From NCBI RefSeq assembly GCF_001654845.1, contig NZ_LXES01000025.1, forward strand, positions 90,119 through 154,118: a DNA stretch of 64,000 nt, read 5' to 3'. Source of the stretch: Enterobacter soli ATCC BAA-2102 (GTDB lineage: Bacteria > Pseudomonadota > Gammaproteobacteria > Enterobacterales > Enterobacteriaceae). A program made the position numbers and the translations under genes. Under the pieces are notes generated by a model. It saw only the letters and a program-made list of their open reading frames with translations, searched no databases and had not been told where the DNA came from. Below are positions 9,835-20,141 of this stretch, in pieces (the stretch's first letter is position 1; each line of letters begins with the position of its first letter).

Positions 9835-10233
9835 CAGGCTAAGTGACACCGGACACCCAATAAAACTACGCTTCGTTGACATATATCAAGTTCAATTGTA
9901 GCACGTTAACAGTTTGATGAAATCATCGTATCTGAATGCTAGCCTTTGTCACAATTTTTCAATAAACCAACTAGTTGCGGACATTGATTGATAAACAACA
10001 CGAATCCAATCATTAAAGGGTATTCACACGGCCATTATCATTACAAAACATAAGGATAAGAGGGTTCTGTTAACATTCTAACTGATTGTTCAGTCACAAA
10101 ATAGTTTAGCGATTTTAATTTGTTAAGAAACGCTATTTCGGTGATTTGTGTTGCAAATTTGTAAATTCGTGCTGCGTAATATGTTGAAGTGCATCACATT
10201 ATTACCCGCTAACTGATTAAAAAGAGAGCATAA
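9835..10233. other. AT-rich regulatory region between yjjY and yjtD
   Basis: About 400 bases without a convincing gene. It holds the FNR-like site at 9876-9889 and many AT-rich blocks with TGTTAA-type motifs (for example around 10068-10090) that resemble ArcA-box half-sites. It probably contains the distal arcA promoters and the yjtD promoter. An 85-codon leftward frame at 10123-10380 overlaps the start of yjtD and has no recognisable sequence. Confidence 0.5.
9876..9889. promoter_or_regulatory. FNR-like site upstream of arcA
   Basis: TTGAC-ATAT-ATCAA matches the FNR consensus TTGAT-N4-ATCAA in 9 of 10 positions. It is about 280 bases ahead of the arcA start, in the region where E. coli arcA has its FNR-induced upstream promoters. 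It could instead act on the rightward gene yjtD. Confidence 0.6.
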
Positions 10234-10920
10234 ATGCATCTGTCGATTGTGCTGGTAGCCCCAGCAAGAGCAGAAAATATAGGCGCTGCGGCGCGTGCCA
10301 TGAAAACCATGGGTTTTACCGATTTGCGTATTGTGGACAGTACGGCACACCTGGAACCCGCAACCCGTTGGGTCGCACATGGATCAGGCGATATTATCGA
10401 TAATATAACGACTTACGACACGCTGGCGGATGCGCTGCACGACATTTCCTTCACCGTTGCGACCACCGCGCGCAGCCGGGCGAAGTTTCATTACTACGCG
10501 ACACCAGCCGAACTGGTGCCATTGCTGGCTGAAAAAAGCGAATGGCTGACAAAAGCGGCGCTGGTGTTTGGCCGCGAAGATTCGGGATTAACCAACGAAG
10601 AACTGGAGCTGGCCGATGTCCTGACCGGGGTGCCGATGGTTGCTGATTATCCGTCGCTGAATTTAGGGCAGGCGGTAATGGTCTACTGCTATCAATTAGC
10701 ATCCTTAATGCAAACCACTCCGGCTCAGATAACGGGCACCGATGAAAATCAGCTGGTGGCGTTACGCGCCCGTTTGCAGAATTTGTTAACGGCACTGGAC
10801 GTGGCCGACGATCAAAAAATGGCTGACTGGTTGCATCAGCGTCTGGGGCGTCTTGAGCAGCGAGACACAGCAATGTTGCATCGTTTGCTTCATGATATTG
10901 AAAAAAAATTATCCGAGTAA
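10234..10920 (+). CDS. yjtD: TrmJ-like tRNA/rRNA methyltransferase YjtD (LasT)
   Basis: SPOUT-superfamily RNA methyltransferase related to TrmJ, 228 residues as in E. coli. The N-terminal signature LVAPARAENIGAAARAMKTM and the C-terminal SAM-knot motifs ALVFGREDSGLTNEEL and YPSLNLGQAVMVY are intact. The RNA target is not established to my knowledge. The gene stands alone between the arcA regulatory region and the thr operon. Confidence 0.92.
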   Translation: MHLSIVLVAPARAENIGAAARAMKTMGFTDLRIVDSTAHLEPATRWVAHGSGDIIDNITTYDTLADALHDISFTVATTARSRAKFHYYATPAELVPLLAEKSEWLTKAALVFGREDSGLTNEELELADVLTGVPMVADYPSLNLGQAVMVYCYQLASLMQTTPAQITGTDENQLVALRARLQNLLTALDVADDQKMADWLHQRLGRLEQRDTAMLHRLLHDIEKKLSE

Positions 10921-11053
10921 AATGCTGTCATAAGTTTTTACTATGGCGAATGTGTCTGTCTGTAAGGGTTGCATTCGGGAGAATCGGATGAAAATAAATC
11001 TGCAAGCAGCGGGAGATGAGAGTGTCCCGAATTGTGATCAAATTAAAAATTCA

Positions 11054-11095
11054 TTGACTTAAGGGGCCCGATCCTTTAACCCTAAAAGAATACAG
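11054..11095 (+). promoter_or_regulatory. thr operon promoter region
   Basis: TTGACT at 11054-11059 and the AT-rich stretch around 11075-11092 align with the E. coli thrL promoter. The segment from 11095 to the thrL start is almost the same as in E. coli. The exact -10 hexamer is uncertain. Confidence 0.55.
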
Positions 11096-11131
11096 CACAG
11101 ACAGATAATAATTACAGAGTACACAACATCC

Positions 11132-11200
11132 ATGAAACGCATCAGCATTACCACCATTACCACAACCATCATCATTACCACAGGTAACGATGCGGGCTGA
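11132..11200 (+). CDS. thrL: thr operon leader peptide
   Basis: A 22-residue leader peptide with seven threonine and six isoleucine codons, followed within about 20 bases by the attenuator hairpin. Ribosome stalling at Thr or Ile codons when charged tRNA is scarce prevents terminator formation and lets transcription enter thrA. E. coli ThrL has 21 residues with more Thr and fewer Ile codons, so the leader here gives relatively more weight to isoleucine. It starts with MKRIS and ends GNDAG. Confidence 0.97.
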   Translation: MKRISITTITTTIIITTGNDAG

Positions 11201-11221
11201 CGCGTACAGGAAAAACAAAAA

Positions 11222-11255
11222 AAAGCCCGCACCTAAACAGTGCGGGCTTTTTTTT
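11222..11255 (+). terminator. thr attenuator
   Basis: AAAGCCCGCAC (11222-11232) pairs with GTGCGGGCTTT (11240-11250) around a seven-base loop. A run of T continues to 11255. It lies between thrL and thrA and is the attenuator terminator. Confidence 0.95.
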
Positions 11256-11280
11256 CGGCTATAGGAAACGAGGTAATCCC

Positions 11281-13743
11281 ATGCGAGTGTTGAAGTTCGG
11301 CGGTACATCAGTGGCAAATGCAGAACGTTTTCTGCGTGTTGCCGATATCCTGGAAAGCAACGCCAGGCAGGGGCAGGTTGCAACCGTGCTCTCTGCCCCG
11401 GCGAAAATCACGAATCACCTGGTGGCGATGATTGAAAAAACCATCGGTGGCCAGGATGCACTCCCGAACATGAGTGACGCAGAGCGGATCTTCGCCGAGC
11501 TGCTTCAGGGGCTGGCCGATGCGCAGCCTGGCTTCCCGCTCGCGCAGCTGAAAGCCTTCGTCGAACATGAATTTGCCCAGATCAAACATGTTCTGCACGG
11601 CATCAGCCTGCTGGGCCAGTGCCCGGATGGCATCAATGCGGCATTGATCTGCCGCGGCGAGAAGCTCTCTATCGCCATCATGGCGGGTCTGCTGGAAGCG
11701 CGCGGTCATAACGTCACGGTTATCGACCCGGTCGAAAAACTGCTGGCAGTAGGTCATTACCTCGAATCTACTGTTGATATTGCCGAATCTACCCGCCGTA
11801 TTGCCGCAAGCAAAATTCCGTCTGACCACATGATCCTGATGGCCGGTTTTACCGCCGGGAACGAGAAGGGCGAGCTGGTGGTGCTGGGGCGTAACGGCTC
11901 TGATTACTCTGCTGCCGTGCTGGCGGCCTGTTTACGCGCCGACTGTTGCGAAATCTGGACTGACGTCGACGGCGTTTATACCTGCGACCCGCGCCAGGTT
12001 CCTGATGCCAGATTGCTTAAATCGATGTCGTATCAGGAAGCCATGGAGCTGTCCTACTTCGGCGCCAAAGTGCTTCACCCGCGTACCATCTCTCCGATTG
12101 CCCAGTTCCAGATCCCTTGCCTGATTAAAAATACCGGTAACCCGCAAGCGCCAGGTACGCTGATTGGTGCGAGCACTGACGAAGACGGCCTGCCGGTGAA
12201 AGGCATTTCTAATCTTAACAACATGGCGATGTTCAGCGTATCCGGCCCGGGCATGAAAGGCATGGTTGGCATGGCGGCTCGTGTGTTCGCTGCAATGTCG
12301 CGCAATGGTATTTCCGTTGTGTTGATTACCCAATCCTCTTCCGAGTACAGCATCAGCTTCTGTGTGCCTCAGGGCGACTGCCTGCGCGCTCGTCGTGCGC
12401 TGGAAGATGAATTTTATCTGGAGCTGAAAGAAGAGTTGCTGGAGCCGCTGTCCATTCAGGAGCGTCTGGCCATTATCTCCGTGGTGGGTGACGGGATGCG
12501 TACCCTGCGCGGCATTTCCGCCAAATTCTTTGCAGCGCTGGCGCGCGCCAATATCAACATCGTGGCGATTGCTCAGGGCTCGTCCGAGCGCTCCATCTCC
12601 GTGGTGGTTGATAATGATGATGCCACCACCGGCGTTCGCGTTGTCCACCAGATGCTGTTCAACACCGATCAGGTGATTGAGCTGTTCCTGATTGGCGTGG
12701 GCGGTGTTGGCGGCGCGCTGCTGGAGCAGGTAAAGCGTCAGCAGGCATGGCTAAAGAAGAAACATATTGATTTGCGCGTTTGCGGTATCGCGAACTCGAA
12801 AGCCCTGTTGACCAACGTCCACGGCCTGAATCTGGAAAACTGGCAGGGCGAGCTGAGTGATGCGAAAGAGCCTTTCAACCTGGGGCGTCTGATCCGCCTG
12901 GTGAAAGAGTATCACCTGCTAAACCCGGTGATTGTTGACTGTACCTCGAATCAGGCCGTAGCGGATCAATACGCTGACTTCCTGCGTGAAGGATTCCACG
13001 TGGTCACGCCGAACAAAAAGGCCAACACCTCGTCGATGAATTATTACCATCAGCTGCGTCTGGCGGCGAGCAAGTCACGCCGTAAGTTCCTCTACGATAC
13101 CAACGTGGGCGCAGGGCTGCCGGTTATCGAGAACCTGCAAAACCTGCTGAACGCCGGTGATGAACTGCAACGTTTCTCTGGCATTCTTTCTGGCTCGTTG
13201 TCGTTTATCTTCGGTAAGCTGGATGAAGGCATGAGCCTGTCGGAAGCGACGCGTGCGGCGCGTGAGCTGGGCTACACCGAGCCGGATCCGCGCGATGACC
13301 TTTCCGGAATGGACGTGGCGCGTAAGCTGCTGATCCTGGTGCGTGAAACCGGACGCGAGTTGGAACTTTCAGATATCGTGATTGAACCTGTGTTGCCGGC
13401 AGAATTTGATGACAGCGGCGATGTCAGCACCTTTATGGCCCGTCTGCCGCAGCTTGATGACGCATTTGCTGCGCGTGTTGCGAAAGCCCGTGATGAAGGT
13501 AAGGTATTGCGCTATGTTGGCAACATTGAAGATGACGGCGTTTGCCGCGTGAAGATTGCTGAAGTGGATGGCAACGATCCGCTATTCAAAGTCAAAAACG
13601 GCGAGAACGCCCTGGCGTTTTACAGCCACTATTATCAGCCATTACCGTTGGTGCTTCGCGGTTATGGCGCGGGGAACGATGTTACAGCTGCGGGCGTATT
13701 TGCCGACCTGCTTCGTACCCTGTCATGGAAGTTAGGAGTTTAA
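11281..13743 (+). CDS. thrA: Bifunctional aspartokinase I / homoserine dehydrogenase I
   Basis: Catalyses the first and third steps from aspartate to threonine: phosphorylation of aspartate and NADPH-dependent reduction of aspartate semialdehyde. The 820 residues match E. coli ThrA. The kinase domain (about 1-300) begins with [14 protein letters not shown]; two ACT-type regulatory segments lie at about 315-460. The dehydrogenase domain starts near 465 with the nucleotide-binding motif [10 protein letters not shown]. Threonine is the known feedback inhibitor. It leads the thrABC operon; thrB follows after one base. Confidence 0.98.
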   Translation: MRVLKFGGTSVANAERFLRVADILESNARQGQVATVLSAPAKITNHLVAMIEKTIGGQDALPNMSDAERIFAELLQGLADAQPGFPLAQLKAFVEHEFAQIKHVLHGISLLGQCPDGINAALICRGEKLSIAIMAGLLEARGHNVTVIDPVEKLLAVGHYLESTVDIAESTRRIAASKIPSDHMILMAGFTAGNEKGELVVLGRNGSDYSAAVLAACLRADCCEIWTDVDGVYTCDPRQVPDARLLKSMSYQEAMELSYFGAKVLHPRTISPIAQFQIPCLIKNTGNPQAPGTLIGASTDEDGLPVKGISNLNNMAMFSVSGPGMKGMVGMAARVFAAMSRNGISVVLITQSSSEYSISFCVPQGDCLRARRALEDEFYLELKEELLEPLSIQERLAIISVVGDGMRTLRGISAKFFAALARANINIVAIAQGSSERSISVVVDNDDATTGVRVVHQMLFNTDQVIELFLIGVGGVGGALLEQVKRQQAWLKKKHIDLRVCGIANSKALLTNVHGLNLENWQGELSDAKEPFNLGRLIRLVKEYHLLNPVIVDCTSNQAVADQYADFLREGFHVVTPNKKANTSSMNYYHQLRLAASKSRRKFLYDTNVGAGLPVIENLQNLLNAGDELQRFSGILSGSLSFIFGKLDEGMSLSEATRAARELGYTEPDPRDDLSGMDVARKLLILVRETGRELELSDIVIEPVLPAEFDDSGDVSTFMARLPQLDDAFAARVAKARDEGKVLRYVGNIEDDGVCRVKIAEVDGNDPLFKVKNGENALAFYSHYYQPLPLVLRGYGAGNDVTAAGVFADLLRTLSWKLGV

Positions 13744-13744
13744 C

Positions 13745-14674
13745 ATGGTGAAAGTTTATGCCCCGGCTTCCAGCGCCAATATGAGCGTCGGATTTGATGT
13801 GCTGGGTGCGGCGGTAACGCCGGTTGATGGCTCGCTGCTGGGCGATACGGTGACGGTTGAGACGGCTGACAGTTTTAGCCTGAATAACGTGGGCCGTTTT
13901 GCCAACAAGCTTCCGGCCGACCCGCGCGAAAACATCGTTTATCAGTGCTGGGAAAGATTCTGTCAGGAGATCGGTAAAAACGTGCCGGTCGCCATGACGC
14001 TGGAAAAAAGTATGCCGATTGGCTCCGGGCTTGGCTCAAGCGCGTGCTCGGTGGTGGCTGCCCTGGTGGCCATGAATGAACATTGCGGCAAACCGCTGAA
14101 CAATAATCGTCTGCTGGGGTTAATGGGCGAGCTGGAAGGGCGTATCTCCGGCAGCATCCACTATGACAACGTCGCGCCGTGTTTCCTTGGTGGAATGCAG
14201 CTGATGATTGAAGAAAATGGCATCATCAGCCAGCAGGTGCCAGGGTTTGATGAATGGCTGTGGGTGCTGGCTTATCCAGGTATTAAAGTATCGACCGCAG
14301 AAGCGCGCGCAATCCTGCCTGCGCAGTACCGTCGTCAGGACTGTATCGCTCACGGGCGTCATCTGGCAGGCTTTATTCATGCCTGTTACACCCGTCAGCC
14401 GCAGCTTGCGGCAAAATTGATGAAAGATGTAATCGCCGAACCGTATCGCACCAAACTGCTGCCTGGCTTTAACGAAGCGCGCCAGGCATCGCTGGATATC
14501 GGCGCGCAGGCGTGCGGTATCTCCGGCTCTGGCCCGACGCTGTTCGCATTATGCGATAACCCGGACACCGCGCAGCGCGTGGCGGACTGGCTCTCTAAAC
14601 ACTACCTGCAAAATCAGGAAGGCTTTGTTCATATTTGCCGTCTGGACACGGCTGGCGCACGAGTACTGGGATAA
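13745..14674 (+). CDS. thrB: Homoserine kinase
   Basis: GHMP-family kinase that phosphorylates homoserine to O-phosphohomoserine, the fourth step of threonine synthesis. The protein has 309 residues. The N-terminal motif [18 protein letters not shown] and the ATP-binding glycine-rich loop [12 protein letters not shown] (about 91-102) are present, with the C-terminal [12 protein letters not shown] motif of the family. It lies one base after thrA and three bases before thrC, so the three are translated from one message. Confidence 0.98.
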   Translation: MVKVYAPASSANMSVGFDVLGAAVTPVDGSLLGDTVTVETADSFSLNNVGRFANKLPADPRENIVYQCWERFCQEIGKNVPVAMTLEKSMPIGSGLGSSACSVVAALVAMNEHCGKPLNNNRLLGLMGELEGRISGSIHYDNVAPCFLGGMQLMIEENGIISQQVPGFDEWLWVLAYPGIKVSTAEARAILPAQYRRQDCIAHGRHLAGFIHACYTRQPQLAAKLMKDVIAEPYRTKLLPGFNEARQASLDIGAQACGISGSGPTLFALCDNPDTAQRVADWLSKHYLQNQEGFVHICRLDTAGARVLG

Positions 14675-14677
14675 ATA

Positions 14678-15964
14678 ATGAAACTCTACAACCTTAAAGA
14701 TCATAACGAGCAGGTCAGCTTCGCACAGGCGGTAACGCAGGGCCTGGGCAAAAACCAGGGGCTGTTTTTCCCCCACGACCTGCCGGAATTTCCGCTGACC
14801 GATATCGATGAACTGCTGAAGCAAGACTTTGTCACCCGCAGCGCCAAAATCCTGTCTGCGTTTATCGGCGACGAAATCCCGCAAGAGCTGCTGGAAGAGC
14901 GTGTGCGTGCGGCGTTCGCCTTCCCGGCGCCGGTTAACCACGTAGAGCCTGATGTGGGCTGCCTTGAGCTGTTCCACGGCCCGACCCTGGCCTTTAAAGA
15001 CTTCGGCGGCCGCTTTATGGCGCAGATGCTGACGCACATCAGTGGCGACAAACCGGTGACCATTCTGACCGCGACCTCTGGTGATACAGGCGCCGCTGTG
15101 GCCCATGCGTTCTATGGCCTGAAAAATGTCCGCGTCGTTATCTTGTATCCGAAAGGTAAAATCAGCCCGCTTCAGGAAAAACTGTTCTGTACCCTTGGCG
15201 GTAACATCGAAACGGTAGCGATTGACGGCGATTTTGATGCTTGTCAGGCGCTGGTTAAACAAGCTTTCGATGATGAAGAGCTGAAAGTCGCTCTGGGTCT
15301 GAACTCGGCGAACTCCATCAACATCAGCCGCCTGCTGGCGCAGATTTGCTACTACTTCGAAGCCGTCGCGCAACTGCCGCAGGAAGCCCGTAACCAGCTG
15401 GTGATCTCTGTCCCAAGCGGTAACTTTGGCGACCTGACGGCTGGTCTGCTGGCGAAATCTCTGGGCCTGCCGGTGAAGCGCTTTATCGCAGCAACCAACG
15501 CGAACGACACCGTGCCGCGCTTCCTGAAAGACGGCAAATGGGCACCAAACGCGACCCAGGCGACGCTGTCTAACGCCATGGACGTCAGCCAGCCAAACAA
15601 CTGGCCGCGTGTGGAAGAGCTGTTCCGCCGTAAAGTGTGGCGTTTGGGCGATCTCGGCTATGCCGCGGTGACGGATGAAACCACCAAAGCCACCATGCGT
15701 GAGCTGAAAGCGGTGGGGTATACCTCTGAGCCGCACGCCGCTATCGCTTACCGCGCGCTACGCGACCAGCTGAACCCGGGCGAATATGGTCTGTTCCTGG
15801 GGACTGCGCATCCGGCGAAGTTCAAAGAGAGCGTGGAAGAGATTCTGGGTGAAACCCTGCCGCTGCCAAAAGAGCTGGCGGATCGCGCCGACCTGCCGCT
15901 GCTGTCTCACGAGCTGCCAGCGGACTTTGCCGCGCTGCGTAAGTTGATGATGACCCGCGCGTAA
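14678..15964 (+). CDS. thrC: Threonine synthase
   Basis: Pyridoxal-phosphate enzyme that turns O-phosphohomoserine into threonine. It has 428 residues. The PLP lysine is Lys107 in LAFKDFGGRF; the phosphate-binding loop is in TATSGDTGAAVAHAF and in SVPSGNFGDLTAG. It is the last gene of the thr operon and is followed by a REP-like hairpin with a T run. Confidence 0.98.
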   Translation: MKLYNLKDHNEQVSFAQAVTQGLGKNQGLFFPHDLPEFPLTDIDELLKQDFVTRSAKILSAFIGDEIPQELLEERVRAAFAFPAPVNHVEPDVGCLELFHGPTLAFKDFGGRFMAQMLTHISGDKPVTILTATSGDTGAAVAHAFYGLKNVRVVILYPKGKISPLQEKLFCTLGGNIETVAIDGDFDACQALVKQAFDDEELKVALGLNSANSINISRLLAQICYYFEAVAQLPQEARNQLVISVPSGNFGDLTAGLLAKSLGLPVKRFIAATNANDTVPRFLKDGKWAPNATQATLSNAMDVSQPNNWPRVEELFRRKVWRLGDLGYAAVTDETTKATMRELKAVGYTSEPHAAIAYRALRDQLNPGEYGLFLGTAHPAKFKESVEEILGETLPLPKELADRADLPLLSHELPADFAALRKLMMTRA

Positions 15965-15971
15965 TTTTTGT

Positions 15972-16036
15972 CGGGTGGCGGTTACAGCAACCCCAATCGT
16001 AGGCCGGGTAAGGCGAAGCCGCCACCCGGCTTTTTT
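15972..16036 (+). terminator. REP-type terminator after thrC
   Basis: GCCGGGT (16003-16009) pairs with ACCCGGC (16024-16030) ahead of six T residues. A further copy of GGGTGGCGG near 15973-15981 can pair alternatively with CCGCCACCC, giving a larger BIME-like fold. It ends the thrABC transcript. Confidence 0.8.
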
Positions 16037-16194
16037 ATGGAGAAATTAAGGAGAAAATAAGCAGTAAAAATGCAGGAATTCCCACTAAATGCGGTCGCTC
16101 AGAGATTAGGATTGCAGAGAATAACAACCCCGGTTCCCCTCACGTAATCTCCTTACATCGGCCCACGTTGGGCAAGAATAATAAGGAGTCACCT

Positions 16195-16509
16195 ATGTCT
16201 AAACTGAAACCTGCACTCATCGCGCTTTCACTGATGCTGGTCGCTCCCATGGCGGTACAGGCAGCTGAAATCACACTCGTGCCTGCGGTAAAACTGCAAA
16301 TTGGCGACCAGGATAACAACGGACACTACTGGGATGGTGGCCGCTGGCGCGACCATGACTGGTGGAAGGCGCACTATGACTGGCGTGATAACCACTGGCG
16401 CCCGCATGATGAGCATCGCGATCATGATGATCACCGCGACCGTCACGATGATCGTCATGATGACCGCCACGACGACCGTGGCCCAGGGCCAGAGTGGAAG
16501 CACCACTAA
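16195..16509 (+). CDS. yaaX: YaaX, DUF2502 exported protein with His/Asp-rich tail
   Basis: Small exported protein of 104 residues with a signal peptide (cleavage near VQA/AEI) and the YaaX core AEITLVPAVKLQIGDQDN followed by aromatic WDGGRWRDHDWW. The C-terminal third is a low-complexity tail of alternating His, Asp and Arg (repeats of the type HDDR). In E. coli YaaX the tail is Pro/His/Gly-rich instead. A role in metal binding is tempting but not shown. The start at 16195 is supported by AAGGAG at 16183-16188; a longer frame from 16168 is less likely. A strong terminator follows. Confidence 0.85.
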   Translation: MSKLKPALIALSLMLVAPMAVQAAEITLVPAVKLQIGDQDNNGHYWDGGRWRDHDWWKAHYDWRDNHWRPHDEHRDHDDHRDRHDDRHDDRHDDRGPGPEWKHH

Positions 16510-16511
16510 TT

Positions 16512-16540
16512 AAAAACCCCCGCCATCTGGCGGGGGTTTT
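16512..16540. terminator. Bidirectional terminator yaaX/yaaA
   Basis: AAAACCCCCGCC and GGCGGGGGTTTT pair around a four-base loop, with T/A runs on both sides. It sits between the convergent genes yaaX and yaaA. Confidence 0.92.
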
Positions 16541-16543
16541 GCT

Positions 16544-17317
16544 TTACTGCTCGTGACGTTTAAACACCATCTCGCCTTTCCCTGACGCTTCTTCGTCAAA
16601 GAAATACCCTTCGCTGTTAAACCCGGTGAGTTGTTCGGGCTTTGTCAGACGGTTTTGAATAATAAAGCGGCTCATCAACCCGCGCGCTTTCTTGGCGTAG
16701 AAGCTGATCACTTTAAACTTGCCGTTTTTCTCATCCAGGAAGACAGGCTTGATAATTTGGGCATCCAGCTTTTTCGGCTTCACCGATTTGTAGTACTCAT
16801 CGGAGGCCAGGTTGATCACGATGTTATCGCCCTGCGCGTGTAACGCCGCATTCAGTTTGTCGGTAATGATATCGCCCCAGAAATGGTACAGGTCTTTACC
16901 TTTGGCATTTTCCAGGCGGATACCCATCTCCAGGCGATATGGCTGCATCAGATCCAGCGGGCGCAGCACGCCATATAGGCCAGAGAGCATACGCAGGTGC
17001 TGCTGGGCAAAATCGAAATCGGCTTCGCTAAACTCTTCCGCCTGTAAACCGGTATAAACATCTCCTTTGAAGGCCAGAAGCGCCTGGCGCGCATTGGTCG
17101 GGGTGAAATCCGGGTGCCATTCGTGAAAACGCGTGGCGTTCAGATCGGCGAGTTTGTCGCTGATGCTCATCAGCGTGGCAATTTGTGGCGCAGAGAGCTT
17201 ACGCGCCTCATGAATCAGCTGTTGCGAATAGTCCAGCAGTTCAGGCTGGGTATAACGCTCAGTGGCAAGAGGGCTCTGGTAATCGAGCGTTTTTGCAGGT
17301 GAAATCAGAATCAGCAT
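16544..17317 (-). CDS. yaaA: Peroxide stress protein YaaA
   Basis: Member of the DUF328/UPF0246 family, 257 residues (258 in E. coli). In E. coli it is in the OxyR regulon and limits intracellular unincorporated iron, and thus Fenton damage to DNA, during hydrogen peroxide stress. The family N-terminus [13 protein letters not shown] and the conserved segments [21 protein letters not shown] and [11 protein letters not shown] are present. It is monocistronic, with yaaJ upstream in the same direction. Confidence 0.95.
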   Translation of the reverse strand: MLILISPAKTLDYQSPLATERYTQPELLDYSQQLIHEARKLSAPQIATLMSISDKLADLNATRFHEWHPDFTPTNARQALLAFKGDVYTGLQAEEFSEADFDFAQQHLRMLSGLYGVLRPLDLMQPYRLEMGIRLENAKGKDLYHFWGDIITDKLNAALHAQGDNIVINLASDEYYKSVKPKKLDAQIIKPVFLDEKNGKFKVISFYAKKARGLMSRFIIQNRLTKPEQLTGFNSEGYFFDEEASGKGEMVFKRHEQ

Positions 17318-17383
17318 ATCCAGTCCTTGCAGGAAATTTAGAGCGACTTTAGCAAAAAATCGCCCTGAATTGATCGATAGCTG

Positions 17384-18814
17384 TTATCGCCGGGGCAAAT
17401 CATCCCAGCTGCCCGGGGCGATTTGCGCTTCAATTTCGGGGTAGCGCGAGGCATCAAACACCGGCTGAACGCCAAGCTTGCGCTGGCGAAGGTAATCGCG
17501 GGCGATAAGCGTAACCACCGGAGAGAGCAGCAAAATAGCCGTCAGGTTAGTGATCGCCATCAGCGCCATAATGACATCGGCCAGCTGCCAGACCAGCGGC
17601 AGGCTGAGTAAAGAGCCCGCCATCACCATCAGCACGACCCCGATACGTAGCAGCCACAGAGTACCGCGCGAGTCACGCCTGAGGAAAATGAGGTTGTTCT
17701 CGGCATAGAGGTAATTGACGACTATCGAGCTGAAGGCAAACAGGATAACAATAACCGAGACAAAACCTGCCCCCCAACTGCCAGAAAGATTCACCAGCGC
17801 CTGCTGAACCAGCTGAATGCCCGCCGTCCCGGGTGTGTGCGGCATTGGGCCTGCCAGCAGCACAATCATGGCGCTGGCAGAGCAAATCATAATGGTATCC
17901 GTGAACACGCCAATCATCTGCACGATGCCTTGCGCAGCGGGGTGAGGGGGCCAGGACGCAGCGGTGGCGGCGGCATTTGGCGTTGACCCCATACCGGCTT
18001 CGTTCGAGAACATTCCCCGCTGAAAGCCTGCCGTCAGTGCCTGGCTAATGGTATAACCCAGTGCGCCAGAGGCCGCTTCCCGCCAGCCGAAGGCACTCTG
18101 GAAAATGGTCGTAATCACTTTCGGCACCATGCTGAGGTGTGTGGCCATCACCAACAGGCTCGCCGCGACCCATAGCAGCGCCATTATCGGCACCAGCCAT
18201 TGCATCAGACGTGCAACACCCTTCAGGCCGGTGACGATGGTCAGCAAAATGAAAATCGCCAGCGTCGCGCCGGTTAGCCACTCCGGGCACTGGAAGGCGT
18301 AACGCAGCGCATGGGCCACGGAGTTGGCCTGCACGGTGTTGAAAATCAGTCCGTAGGCGATGAGCAAAAAGACAGAAAACAGCACGCCCATCCAGCGCAT
18401 TCCCAGTCCCCGCGCCATATACCACGCCGGGCCACCGCGAAACTGGCCGCTTTTGTCCTTCTCTTTGTAGAGCTGGGCGAGGGAGCATTCGGCAAAAGAG
18501 GTCGCCATGCCGATAATCGCTGTGACCCACATCCAGAACACCGCGCCGGGGCCGCCGGCGCTAATCGCCAGCGCCACGCCCGCCAGGTTGCCACTGCCAA
18601 CCCGAGCCGCAAGGCTGGTACACAGCGCCTGGAACGACGTTAATCCTCCCGGTTGCGGGGTGATACTGTTTTTCAGACTTTTGCCAAACTTGCGAATATA
18701 GCGAAACTGGATAAAACCGCTGCGCAGCGTAAACCATATACCTGCTCCCAGCAGCAGATATATCATTATCGAACCCCAGAGGATTTCGTTGATAAATGAG
18801 AGAAAATCAGGCAC
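17384..18814 (-). CDS. yaaJ: Alanine/glycine:cation symporter family protein YaaJ
   Basis: Inner-membrane sodium:alanine or glycine symporter (AGCS family) with about ten hydrophobic segments. The AGCS signatures CTSLAARVGSGNLAGVA and FSNEAGMGSTPNAAA are clear. The GTG at 18814 gives 476 residues, the E. coli length, and has GAGGGA just upstream; an ATG at 18838 would add eight residues ahead of this. The substrate in vivo is not proved. Confidence 0.92.
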   Translation of the reverse strand: MPDFLSFINEILWGSIMIYLLLGAGIWFTLRSGFIQFRYIRKFGKSLKNSITPQPGGLTSFQALCTSLAARVGSGNLAGVALAISAGGPGAVFWMWVTAIIGMATSFAECSLAQLYKEKDKSGQFRGGPAWYMARGLGMRWMGVLFSVFLLIAYGLIFNTVQANSVAHALRYAFQCPEWLTGATLAIFILLTIVTGLKGVARLMQWLVPIMALLWVAASLLVMATHLSMVPKVITTIFQSAFGWREAASGALGYTISQALTAGFQRGMFSNEAGMGSTPNAAATAASWPPHPAAQGIVQMIGVFTDTIMICSASAMIVLLAGPMPHTPGTAGIQLVQQALVNLSGSWGAGFVSVIVILFAFSSIVVNYLYAENNLIFLRRDSRGTLWLLRIGVVLMVMAGSLLSLPLVWQLADVIMALMAITNLTAILLLSPVVTLIARDYLRQRKLGVQPVFDASRYPEIEAQIAPGSWDDLPRR

Positions 18815-19077
18815 TAACGTCCCTCTTGTTGATGCCAATGTGAATATGTAAGCGCTACCACTGATTGACCATGCTGTTACTTAGCACGCTGTTAATATTC
18901 CGAGTTTATCATACTATGGCTAAGCGCACTGTCTGCGGTTGCGCTACCATTCCACCGTGTTATCATCAGAGGCAGACCGGTTACATCCCCCTAACAAGTA
19001 AACCTGTCATTTTTCCGCTGCTGGCAAGCTGTCGGTAGTGTGAATTATCCAGGGCACGTTAAAAGAGAAACACTATC

Positions 19078-20031
19078 ATGACGGATAAATTAACCTCCCT
19101 TCGTCAGTTCACCACTGTAGTAGCTGACACCGGAGATATCGCGGCAATGAAGTTGTACCAGCCGCAGGATGCCACAACTAACCCTTCTCTGATCCTTAAC
19201 GCCGCGCAGATCCCTGAGTATCGCAAACTGATCGACGACGCTGTGACCTGGGCGAAAGGCCAGAGCAACGATCGCGCGCAGCAGGTTGTGGATGCAACTG
19301 ACAAACTGGCTGTAAACATCGGTCTGGAAATCCTGAAACTGGTTCCGGGTCGCATCTCTACTGAAGTTGATGCACGTCTGTCTTACGACACCGAAGCGTC
19401 AATCGCGAAAGCAAAACGCCTGATCAAAATGTACAACGATGCTGGCATCAGCAACGACCGTATCCTGATCAAACTGGCTTCTACCTGGCAGGGCATCCGC
19501 GCTGCTGAGCAGCTGGAAAAAGACGGCATCAACTGTAACCTGACGCTGCTGTTCTCCTTCGCGCAGGCGCGTGCATGTGCGGAAGCAGGCGTATACCTGA
19601 TTTCTCCGTTCGTGGGCCGTATTCTGGACTGGTACAAAGCCAACACCGATAAGAAAGAGTACGCACCTGCTGAAGATCCTGGCGTGGTTTCTGTGACTGA
19701 AATCTACGAATACTACAAACAGCACGGCTACGAGACTGTGGTTATGGGCGCAAGCTTCCGTAACGTCGGTGAAATCATCGAGCTGGCTGGCTGTGACCGC
19801 CTGACTATCGCACCTGCACTGCTGAAAGAGCTGGCAGAAAGCGAAGGCGCGCTGGAGCGTAAACTGTCCTACACCGGTGAAGTGAAAGCACGCCCAGAGC
19901 GCATCACTGAATCCGAGTTCCTGTGGCAGCACAACCAGGACCCAATGGCTGTAGACAAACTGGCGGACGGTATCCGTAAGTTTGCTGTTGACCAGGGTAA
20001 ACTGGAAAAAATGATCGGCGACCTGCTGTAA
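19078..20031 (+). CDS. talB: Transaldolase B
   Basis: Cytosolic pentose-phosphate enzyme that moves a dihydroxyacetone unit between sedoheptulose 7-phosphate and glyceraldehyde 3-phosphate. The 317 residues match E. coli TalB. The Schiff-base lysine is Lys132 in [11 protein letters not shown], and the N-terminal motif [10 protein letters not shown] is intact. Codon use is that of a highly expressed gene. The ribosome site is AGAGAAA ahead of ATG 19078. Confidence 0.98.
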   Translation: MTDKLTSLRQFTTVVADTGDIAAMKLYQPQDATTNPSLILNAAQIPEYRKLIDDAVTWAKGQSNDRAQQVVDATDKLAVNIGLEILKLVPGRISTEVDARLSYDTEASIAKAKRLIKMYNDAGISNDRILIKLASTWQGIRAAEQLEKDGINCNLTLLFSFAQARACAEAGVYLISPFVGRILDWYKANTDKKEYAPAEDPGVVSVTEIYEYYKQHGYETVVMGASFRNVGEIIELAGCDRLTIAPALLKELAESEGALERKLSYTGEVKARPERITESEFLWQHNQDPMAVDKLADGIRKFAVDQGKLEKMIGDLL

Positions 20032-20038
20032 TCATTGC

Positions 20039-20068
20039 GCGTGGCCGGGCTCCCGGTCACGCTACTTC
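20039..20068 (+). terminator. talB terminator
   Basis: GCGTGGCCGG (from 20039) pairs with CCGGTCACGC (to 20062) with one mismatch and a small loop, followed by a T-rich stretch. It begins eight bases after the talB stop. Confidence 0.7.
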
Positions 20069-20141
20069 TTTTGTACCCTGTCTGAATCTCCCCTCTGCGT
20101 GTATCATTCCCTTTAATCAGTACTTTTTGAATGGAATGGAT

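Noticed and set aside
10123..10380. An 85-codon leftward frame upstream of yjtD
   Set aside because: Overlaps the yjtD start, has no known motif and no ribosome site.
14549..15736. A 395-codon frame opposite thrC
   Set aside because: Shadow frame; composition is atypical for a protein and it spans the thrB-thrC junction.
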